Shown one piece after another: positions 1 through 6,404 of a stretch of DNA of 36,064 nt. A program made the position numbers and the translations under genes. The notes under the pieces were generated by a model, which saw only the letters and a program-made list of their open reading frames with translations, was not told where the DNA came from and searched no databases. This DNA is from Anaerolineae bacterium (GTDB taxonomy: Bacteria; Chloroflexota; Anaerolineae; Aggregatilineales; Phototrophicaceae). The stretch lies in contig JAPKMO010000036.1 in NCBI GenBank assembly GCA_026645945.1, forward strand, positions 1-36,064, in the 5' to 3' direction. Each line of letters begins with the position of its first letter. Position 1 is the stretch's first letter.

Positions 1-1579
1 CACGTTCAAACCGGAGCCGCCGGGCATGAGCTTCGAGCTGCTTGAAAGTTACCTTGTCGAACTGCTCGGCCTGCAAAAACCCGCCAAGCTGTGGAGCGGT
101 GTAATCATCAGGCCGCTGTGGAGCGATAAACAGATTACGCACCGTCCAGGCGTTCGTCCGCAGGAAAAACAGCGCCAGTATGATCGCCAGCCCGATGGAT
201 ATAACCCAGGTAAGCAGGCCGGCGGCGGCGTTGGTGGTGTTTTCCCATCCGGTGCTGCTGCGGGATGCCGAAAACAGGACGATAATGGCGACGATTTTCC
301 CCAGCGCCAGGAGGATTTCAGCGCCGATGAGCGCGATATAACGCGGGTTTGACAGCGCGTTACCGGCGGGGCGCTTGGCAGAGACGATGCGGGCGGGGTT
401 AAACAGTAGGTTAGCCACTTCGGCGACCAGCCAGAAGCTCAGCGCCGTGACCAGCATGGTCAGGGTATCCTGCCGCCAGGACGGCAGGCTGACGCCGGCC
501 AGTATCAAAAACAGCAGGACGTTGGCCGCCAGCGCAAAACCGGCGCCGATCAGCGCCGCCAACCCTCGGAAGATGAGCGCGAAGCCGTTGAACCGCTCCC
601 ACCCGCGCGACGGAGACTGCCCCTGCCGGTAGATGAGATAGTGGGATGCGCGCAGGAAGTCCCACCCACCGGAGGCGATCACAAAAAAGGACGCCGAGAC
701 GGCTAGCCCCATATTAATTGACTGCCAGAGCGAATTGTTTATCAGCGAATTGAGGATGGGCAGCCCGACGCCGGCGGCAATCGCCAGGCTCATGAACTCG
801 TCGGTGACGCGCGACCCCGGCCCCAGCCAGCGCGTCCAGTAATCCGGCGGGCGGCGCTCGGCTTCGCCAAAAGCGGCCCGTCCGACCGTATAGACGCCAT
901 GCCCGAAGTTCACCAGCACGCCCAGCCCGCCGGCGATGCCGACGCCGACGAAGTTCAGCGTGCGGGTGGCTTCGCCGCCCTGGTAGGTCCCGGCATCGGC
1001 GAGGATCAGTGCAATGCCGATGGTCTTGAGGATAAAAGCAGCCAATTCGACAATAAAACGCAGGGTGAAAATCGGTTCGCCGCCGGGCCGCCGGCTGCGG
1101 GCGATGCTGGACAGGATGATGTTCATCAGTTCGTTCAGCCACCAGCCGCCGGCTGTTAAACCCAGCAGGGTGTTGTTGGTGGTCACAAAACTGTCGGCGG
1201 TCAGCCCATAACCGATGACGGCAGCCGCCACACCGGTGACGCCGACCAGCGAAAAGTTAAAAAAGCCGGCCAGGAAACCGAACAGCATTTGATACCAGGA
1301 CTGGTCGTTTTTGTGGGTGTTGTCCAGCGTTTCGATCATCAAAAACGCGCCCGCGCCTGCCACCAGCCCGGCGCTGATGATGCCAATAATCATGCTGGTG
1401 GCGCGCAGGATTTCGTTGGAAGCGCTGGAGGTAATTGCGCCGGTGAGGATGGCGATCAGCCCCAGGCCGTTGATGATTTCGCTGGACGACCTGCCGGAAA
1501 GCCCCTTGCGGAAGAAGCGGTCGCCGGCGCTAAGGGCTTCCAGGCCAGTCGGTGGGGCGGGTGGTGCTGCTACAGCCAT
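1..1579 (-). CDS. Polytopic membrane protein, C-terminus beyond window edge
   Basis: Unrecognised family. The frame is open from ATG at 1579 down to the window edge, giving at least 526 residues with no stop. The start is supported by an AGAGGAG ribosome site 7 bases upstream. After a Pro/Ala-rich N-terminus (MAVAAPPAPPTGLEALSAGD) I count about 10-12 hydrophobic segments, including ones near residues 36-50, 62-80, 100-125, 175-195, 270-290 and 350-375. The last visible part (after about residue 470) is hydrophilic and probably cytoplasmic, so a soluble domain may follow outside the window. It is divergent from the membrane protein at 1667-2551 and lies beyond the 3' end of the CIS operon on the same strand. 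A role with the CIS (for example a membrane platform) is only a positional guess. Codon use and hydrophobic periodicity make coding status secure; the function is unknown. Confidence 0.75.
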   Translation of the reverse strand, partial: MAVAAPPAPPTGLEALSAGDRFFRKGLSGRSSSEIINGLGLIAILTGAITSSASNEILRATSMIIGIISAGLVAGAGAFLMIETLDNTHKNDQSWYQMLFGFLAGFFNFSLVGVTGVAAAVIGYGLTADSFVTTNNTLLGLTAGGWWLNELMNIILSSIARSRRPGGEPIFTLRFIVELAAFILKTIGIALILADAGTYQGGEATRTLNFVGVGIAGGLGVLVNFGHGVYTVGRAAFGEAERRPPDYWTRWLGPGSRVTDEFMSLAIAAGVGLPILNSLINNSLWQSINMGLAVSASFFVIASGGWDFLRASHYLIYRQGQSPSRGWERFNGFALIFRGLAALIGAGFALAANVLLFLILAGVSLPSWRQDTLTMLVTALSFWLVAEVANLLFNPARIVSAKRPAGNALSNPRYIALIGAEILLALGKIVAIIVLFSASRSSTGWENTTNAAAGLLTWVISIGLAIILALFFLRTNAWTVRNLFIAPQRPDDYTAPQLGGFLQAEQFDKVTFKQLEAHARRLRFER

Positions 1580-1608
1580 AGGATACTCCTCTTTAAACCT
1601 GCCGCCGG

Positions 1609-1638
1609 TTGGTATGGATATTCAGCCCGGTTTACAAT
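1609..1638 (+). promoter_or_regulatory. Probable sigma70-type promoter of the 1667-2551 gene
   Basis: TTGGTA (1609-1614) and TACAAT (1633-1638) are separated by 18 bases. Transcription would start near 1645, about 22 bases before the ATG, with a GGGG ribosome site at 1655-1658. The octamer GGATATTC occurs twice here (1616-1623 and 1645-1652), 29 bases apart, and might be a regulator site. The 87-base gap is shared with the divergent gene that starts at 1579. Confidence 0.45.
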
Positions 1639-1666
1639 ACAGGTGGATATTCGCGGGGATAATGTT

Positions 1667-2551
1667 ATGATCGTCAAAAAAGATTTGCGGACTCCACTGT
1701 TTATATTGGCGGTAGTATTGTTTTTGCTGGTGCTGTCGGTGCAGCTCAGCCTGTCCCTGTTCCCCGACCTGCTGGCACGGCTGCAAGGGCGCAGCGGTAC
1801 GATCAACCTGGTGGATGCCATCGGCGGCATTTCGGACGATATTTTTGGCGAGGACAGCGACCTGAGCGAGCGTATTAACAAGCTGATGGAGGATAAAAAG
1901 GACGAAATCGCCGACAAATTCAGCGATATTGACGAGCCGCCCGGCCTCGCCATCCGGTATATGGCGCTGGTGGACGCTGTGATGATGTTCACGCTGGGGT
2001 TGATCGCGCTCAGCCTGGTGCTGCCGCCCGCGCTGCACAGCAAAGCCCAGGGCTGCGTGACGCTGATTTTTTCGATCCTGCTGATTTTGCTCAGCATCGC
2101 GCTGATCTTCATCGCCATCGCGGCGCTGCTGCTGATGGTGATGCTGTTTTTATCGTTCCCCTTCGGCACGATTGCGTATTTCATCATCTTCGGCTCCTTC
2201 GACCGGGGCGGAGCGATGGCGGTGCTGGGTGTATTGATGTTTTTGAAAATCGTCTTCACGGTCGTCCTCATCCTGTCTCACCAGCGATTTTTACAAAATC
2301 GCGGCCTGATGCTGATTTTGCTGACTTCGTTTGTGGCGAACATCATTGTCAGTTTTCTCATCAGCTTTCCGCCAGGCGTGTTCGTCAGCATCACCGACGC
2401 GCTGGCGGCCATCGTCATGGGCATCATCGCCGTCATCTGGCTGATTATCCTGCTCATCGGCGCGGTCCCGGCCATTTTAGCCGTCCTCCAGCCCAAGCTG
2501 CCCAAACTGCCGGAACTGCCCGATATGCCGGAGATGAACCTGCCGACCTGA
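1667..2551 (+). CDS. Polytopic membrane protein of unknown family (294 aa)
   Basis: Unrecognised family. The N-terminus has a strong hydrophobic segment (about residues 10-30). A charged segment of about 70 residues follows, rich in Asp/Glu/Lys (around SDLSERINKLMEDKKDEIAD). At least five further hydrophobic segments then run to the C-terminus, which ends in a short repeated Pro-Leu pattern (LPKLPELPDMPEMNLPT). The frame stays open further upstream, but ATG 1667 is chosen because a promoter and a GGGG ribosome site precede it directly and the upstream translation is low quality. It is convergent with the CIS operon: its stop is 11 bases from the stop of the 2563-3060 gene. It is the only plus-strand gene inside the CIS region. 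Function unknown. Confidence 0.75.
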   Translation: MIVKKDLRTPLFILAVVLFLLVLSVQLSLSLFPDLLARLQGRSGTINLVDAIGGISDDIFGEDSDLSERINKLMEDKKDEIADKFSDIDEPPGLAIRYMALVDAVMMFTLGLIALSLVLPPALHSKAQGCVTLIFSILLILLSIALIFIAIAALLLMVMLFLSFPFGTIAYFIIFGSFDRGGAMAVLGVLMFLKIVFTVVLILSHQRFLQNRGLMLILLTSFVANIIVSFLISFPPGVFVSITDALAAIVMGIIAVIWLIILLIGAVPAILAVLQPKLPKLPELPDMPEMNLPT

Positions 2552-2562
2552 GCCGCGCCCGC

Positions 2563-3060
2563 TCAATTCAGCTTCACCCGGCAGCCGTTCGGGGCGGCGC
2601 AGTTTTCCAGCGTGAGCGTGCCGCCAGAATTAAAAATACTCAAAACCACTGCGCCTTCCTCGTCCACGTCGTCGGCATTGGCGAAGTTTCGCGTGTCATC
2701 CAGCGCGGGCGGGTCGGCATCCGGCTGTTCCAGGAGCAGAGTAACGCCGGAGCCGGACAGAAGTTCCAGCCGCAGCTTGCGCCCGATGGGGAACTGCGCC
2801 GGTTTGATCTCGAATTCGCATTCCGCGCCCTGCTCCATGTTCAGCACGCTGTTGTCCGTCAGCAGTTCGCAGCCGCTGCCGCTCAACTCCACGTCATCCA
2901 GGCTCAGGTTGACGCGCAGCCGCGAGAGCGGGTTCTCCTCGGAGTCGTCCAGCAGCCCCGGATTGGCGCGGTTTTCGGTGTTGCCGGCGGCCATCACGAC
3001 GGCGATGATGAACAGCACGATCAGCACGACGATCAGGATGACGAGCAGGCGTTGGTTCAA
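2563..3060 (-). CDS. Single-pass membrane-anchored protein with external domain (165 aa)
   Basis: Unrecognised family. The N-terminus is a signal-anchor (about residues 4-25, VILIVVLIVLFIIAVVMAAG), followed by an acidic external domain of about 130 residues. This has beta-type patterning and four Cys (two near SGSGCELLT and GAECEFE, two near the C-terminus at ENCAAPNGC), which could form disulfides. The start codon is TTG at 3060, preceded by AAGGA about 9 bases upstream. The first ATG downstream would remove the membrane segment, so TTG is preferred. It begins 11 bases after the stop of the 3072-4343 gene and is the last gene of the CIS operon before the convergent gene. It may be an accessory surface component of the CIS; this is inference from position only. 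Confidence 0.72.
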   Translation of the reverse strand: MNQRLLVILIVVLIVLFIIAVVMAAGNTENRANPGLLDDSEENPLSRLRVNLSLDDVELSGSGCELLTDNSVLNMEQGAECEFEIKPAQFPIGRKLRLELLSGSGVTLLLEQPDADPPALDDTRNFANADDVDEEGAVVLSIFNSGGTLTLENCAAPNGCRVKLN

Positions 3061-3071
3061 TGGCGGCGTCC

Positions 3072-4343
3072 TTAGTCCCTGGCTTCGGCCACATTGTTGG
3101 ATTCGTCTATCTCCGGTATGGCGTTGTTCGGGTCAACCATGAACAGGAAAAACTGCCCGCCGAAGGGGGTCTGAATTTCCCAGTCCATGACCAGGGCTGC
3201 CGATTCGCCCGGCTCCAGCCCTTCAAGACGCACGCGCGAAACCAGTTCGCCGGTTTCTGCATGGCGCACGGTGATTTCTATCGGGGCGAACTCGAACGTA
3301 CCCGCCCGCCCCCGGTTGGAGATCGTCACCTCGGCGCGGTAGATGCGGTTGAACAGGTCGCCCCGGCCCTCAAGTGTTATTCCCTCAATTACCAGATCAG
3401 AAAAACCGCGCGCGGTCGCCGTTGGCCGAAAAACCAGCGTCGGCGTTGGCTCAAAAAACGGCGTCGGCGTGGGGAAAAAGCCGCGCGGCAGGCTGAGGTT
3501 CACCGACTGAATATTGTTCTCGCGGCTGTCCTCGGCTTCGTCGGTTTGCAGGTGGATGTCGGCCACAAAGGTGATGACGATGCTGTCGAACTCGCCGAAA
3601 AACGGCAGATACCCGACCATCTCGATCGCCCGCGACGCGCCCGGTTCGATAGACGGCACTTCCGTATAGCCCATATCCACCATATCTTCCGGCCTGGATT
3701 CAAAACCCAGCACGAAGTCGCCGGAGTTTTTGCTGCCCCTGTTCGCCACGTTAACCGTGAACAGATAAACATTGCCGTCCTCGGTTTCAAGATGCTGGGC
3801 GTCCAGCGACTCGATGACCAGATCGGGGCGGGCGGGGCGGGTGATCGCCAGGATGACGCCGATGATAATCGCCAGCACGATGACCGCCAGCGCCACCCCA
3901 CCGGCGATCAGTTTCGTCCGGCGCGGTAGGTTGGCGAACCACTTCGGAATGGCCGACAGATCGGGCAGGCGCAGCGGCGGGCGCGGCGGGGCCGGCGGTT
4001 TAATAACTTCAAACGTGACCCCCGGCCCGGTCGAAAAATTCTGCTCGGCTTTGTCGCGCTCCTCGACCACCAGTTGGAACTGGTAGCGACCGAGGACGGC
4101 CAGCGGGGGCGCGGCGATTTTGACGGTGTAAAAGGCGATGTCGGCGATGGTCAGATGCCGTTCCGCCGGGGTGGTGAACGAGAACCAGTCCTGGGTATCG
4201 GCCTCTTCCGGCTGGCAGCGCGCCCGCACGTACAGCGGGCGACCGCTGAGGTTTGCCACCTTGAACAGCACTTCCCCCCGGTTCTGTTGATCGAGGGGGA
4301 CGGTTTCCGTCACTTCGGTTGTGATTTCAAACAAACCGGACAA
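3072..4343 (-). CDS. CIS-associated membrane protein: N-terminal beta module, TM, two CARDB-like domains (423 aa)
   Basis: Domains in order: an N-terminal beta-sandwich-like module (about 1-117), a Pro-rich linker, one transmembrane segment (about 145-168), a CARDB-like domain (about 172-285), a short Pro/Thr linker (about 290-312) and a second CARDB-like domain (about 315-423) ending in the typical 'IPEIDESNNVA' pattern. The N-terminal module is clearly homologous to that of the next upstream gene (4372-5847). Shared features are a VRARC/QARAR stretch, TQ.WF, AER/ADR, YTV..AAP, G.Y.F.L and GP.V.F.V..PP. CARDB domains are cell-surface adhesion-type beta folds, so the C-terminal half is predicted outside and the shared module inside. 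The start is TTG at 4343 behind a strong AGGAGGAGGG site. Possible role: tethering the CIS baseplate to the membrane (inference). Confidence 0.78.
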   Translation of the reverse strand: MSGLFEITTEVTETVPLDQQNRGEVLFKVANLSGRPLYVRARCQPEEADTQDWFSFTTPAERHLTIADIAFYTVKIAAPPLAVLGRYQFQLVVEERDKAEQNFSTGPGVTFEVIKPPAPPRPPLRLPDLSAIPKWFANLPRRTKLIAGGVALAVIVLAIIIGVILAITRPARPDLVIESLDAQHLETEDGNVYLFTVNVANRGSKNSGDFVLGFESRPEDMVDMGYTEVPSIEPGASRAIEMVGYLPFFGEFDSIVITFVADIHLQTDEAEDSRENNIQSVNLSLPRGFFPTPTPFFEPTPTLVFRPTATARGFSDLVIEGITLEGRGDLFNRIYRAEVTISNRGRAGTFEFAPIEITVRHAETGELVSRVRLEGLEPGESAALVMDWEIQTPFGGQFFLFMVDPNNAIPEIDESNNVAEARD

Positions 4344-4371
4344 GGCTCCCTCCTCCTACTCCCAAATCAGA

Positions 4372-5847
4372 TTACTGCCCGCTGACAGGCCGGTTGCCAA
4401 CCCAGCGGCGTTCTTCGACATTGGCGCGGGTGTCGTACATGGACAGATGCAGTTCCGGGTTTTCCAGCCCGCCGGTATGGATGAGATACAGCACGCCGTC
4501 GTGTTCGGCCAGCGCCGGGACGACGGACGAAGCTAACACAATCTCTTTATCGTCCTCGGTGGTGATGGTGATCGCGCCGAAGTCCTCCCAGGTGTTCCGC
4601 CGGAAACCGGCAAGGCTGGTGCTGGCGAAATACAGGGCGTGCGGGTCGCGCTGGTGAACCATATAAGCAGCGTTACCATGCAGGACGATGGCCGGGATTT
4701 CCGGCAGCAGGTACGTGCCAGGGCTGACGTCCTGGTTGACGACCGTCACCGAGCCGACAAGCTGCCAGTTAAACGCCCCCAGATCGTAACGCAGCATTTG
4801 CACGTTGTTACGGCCCAACGGCAGGTAAAACAGATTCAACCTGCCGGCATCCTGGATCAGCAGCGGCGCGGTCAGCGTGCTGGCCCATCCTTCGCTGGAG
4901 CCGCCAGCAGGGGAAAACACCGGATGAGAGACGATCAATTCCGGCGTCCAGTCGGCATCCTGGGCAGCTTTCTGGGTAAAGAAGATGCGCGTATCGGCAG
5001 CGCCCCGGTGCGCCAGGTATAACTGCCCGTTCCATTCGGCCAGCGCCGGGCTGGTGCGGGTGGTCAGGTCGTTACCGTCGGTATCGCGGACGGGGGCGAC
5101 ATCTGACCAGCGGTTGAGCAGGATGTCATAAGTCGTCATATACAGGCGCTCATCCTGATCGCCGCGAAACATCAGGTACAGCGTGCCGTCGTACTCCACC
5201 AGCGCGGGGGCGGTCGGCGTGCGGGCGTTGTTGACCGGGACGGGGCGGCTGGTTTCCCACACTTTGTCGGCGATGCGGTAGCGCGCCCAATAAAGCGTCG
5301 TGTCTTCATTGCTGCGGTAGACCAGATAAAGCACGCCGTTGTGTTCGGCCATCGCCGGCTGGGCGGCGGTGGCCGTGACTGGCGCGCGCTGGCTGAGGGC
5401 GGAAAAAATCGCCCAGCCCAGCAGCCCCAGGATGACCAGCACGGCCAGAATCGCCAGGATGATGAGCAAAATACGCAGGTTGCGCGGCAGCGGGGCCAGG
5501 GGCGGCTCGCGGACGGCGAAGGACACAGACGGCCCCTCGTAAAAATTGCCGTCCGGGTCTTCCTCCTCCACCATCGCCAGCCGGAAGGTGTACGTGCCGG
5601 CGGGCGCGTTTTCCGGCGCGGCCACGTTCACCGTATACTGGCTGGCCTGTTCCGGCGCGAAGGTGCGGTCGGCCTCGCCCAGGATGGCGAACCAGGATTG
5701 GGTGGCGGGGTCGTCCGGGATGACGCGCGCGCGTGCCTGAACCGGGATGCCGCTGGTATTGGTGACGGTGAAGGACGCTTTTGCCTGCCGCTTCGAGTCC
5801 AGAATAAGGGTATTGGTCGGGGTGGTAATATCAAATGAGATCGCCAT
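4372..5847 (-). CDS. CIS-associated membrane protein: N-terminal beta module, TM, external beta-propeller (491 aa)
   Basis: The N-terminal beta-sandwich-like module (about 1-115) is homologous to the one in the 3072-4343 protein. A Pro linker and a single transmembrane segment (about 124-150) follow. The remaining 340 residues contain five or six repeats of the form 'PALAEHDGVLYLIH', about 45-70 residues apart, each with a Tyr-Leu strand and a short Arg/Asp turn. This is a beta-propeller resembling fucose-lectin/sialidase-type propellers. With no cleavable signal peptide and the TM in this place, the likely topology is module in, propeller out. ATG 5847 follows an AGGAGGCGCG site and starts just after tail protein I. 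In the CIS context the propeller may bind surface glycans or a target, and the module may dock on the baseplate; both are inferences. Confidence 0.8.
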   Translation of the reverse strand: MAISFDITTPTNTLILDSKRQAKASFTVTNTSGIPVQARARVIPDDPATQSWFAILGEADRTFAPEQASQYTVNVAAPENAPAGTYTFRLAMVEEEDPDGNFYEGPSVSFAVREPPLAPLPRNLRILLIILAILAVLVILGLLGWAIFSALSQRAPVTATAAQPAMAEHNGVLYLVYRSNEDTTLYWARYRIADKVWETSRPVPVNNARTPTAPALVEYDGTLYLMFRGDQDERLYMTTYDILLNRWSDVAPVRDTDGNDLTTRTSPALAEWNGQLYLAHRGAADTRIFFTQKAAQDADWTPELIVSHPVFSPAGGSSEGWASTLTAPLLIQDAGRLNLFYLPLGRNNVQMLRYDLGAFNWQLVGSVTVVNQDVSPGTYLLPEIPAIVLHGNAAYMVHQRDPHALYFASTSLAGFRRNTWEDFGAITITTEDDKEIVLASSVVPALAEHDGVLYLIHTGGLENPELHLSMYDTRANVEERRWVGNRPVSGQ

Positions 5848-5855
5848 CGCGCCTC

Positions 5856-6404
5856 CTAATCCGCCGCCTCTTCAACCTGCCCGATGATGAGTTCGTGTGT
5901 TACATAGGCCGGTTTTTCGTGCCGGATGATTCTTTCAATAATGCTCCGGTAAAACCGGGCGCCTTCTGGGGCGTAAACCACGATATGGAAAGGGATAGGC
6001 CGCCCGTTTGAGTCGGTCGCGTGGTCGGTCACACGGAAGCCATCAATGCCGGTCGCCACCTCCAGGTAGCGCCGCAAACCCTGTTCCGTGCCGCGCCATT
6101 TCGCCAGGTAAGCCGCCTCGGCCACCAGTTCCCGCAGGCGAATCTGGGGCGGAAACAGGGCAATATCTTCTTTGATGGTGTCCGATTCCCAGACTGATTC
6201 CAGGTTTACCCAGGTCGCCAGGTAACACACAAAATCGTCCGGCGCGCGGTATGGGTCGAAAAAAGCGTCCAGATGGCTCAAAATTTCTTCCGCTGGGGCG
6301 TGCAAAAAAGCCATCAGCTCCAGCAGATGCGTGAGCAGGTTGTCTTCCGTGACAGTGCGCTGGAAGACCGCCGGGAGCAGTCGTTCAATGTCCTGCCGCT
6401 TCAT
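5856..6404 (-). CDS. Phage tail protein I-like baseplate protein (182 aa)
   Basis: Resembles the tail protein I family (P2 gpI type; TIGR02242-like) found in contractile tails and CIS baseplates. Visible signs are the N-terminal LLPAVFQRT, the helix LLELMAFLHAPAEEIL, the conserved 'FDPYRAPDDFVCYLATWV', the LRELVAEAAYLAKWRGTEQGLRRYL block and the C-terminal 'EKPAYVTHEL' motif. Family members link the wedge to fibres or receptor-binding proteins. ATG 6404 is chosen because family members start near this methionine; a longer frame from 6443 would add 13 residues overlapping baseplate J. It overlaps the 3' end of the baseplate J gene by 20 bases, which suggests translational coupling. It lies directly upstream of the two membrane proteins with the shared module. 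Confidence 0.85.
   Translation of the reverse strand: MKRQDIERLLPAVFQRTVTEDNLLTHLLELMAFLHAPAEEILSHLDAFFDPYRAPDDFVCYLATWVNLESVWESDTIKEDIALFPPQIRLRELVAEAAYLAKWRGTEQGLRRYLEVATGIDGFRVTDHATDSNGRPIPFHIVVYAPEGARFYRSIIERIIRHEKPAYVTHELIIGQVEEAAD

Noticed and set aside
1631-1663. TTTACA and GATAAT as the promoter of the 1667 gene
   Set aside because: The 21-base spacing is too long and the start would fall past the ATG; TTGGTA/TACAAT just upstream fits better.
1289-1666. A longer N-terminus for the 1667-2551 membrane protein
   Set aside because: The extra 126 codons lie over the divergent gene's 5' end, have unlikely composition, and a promoter and ribosome site directly precede ATG 1667.
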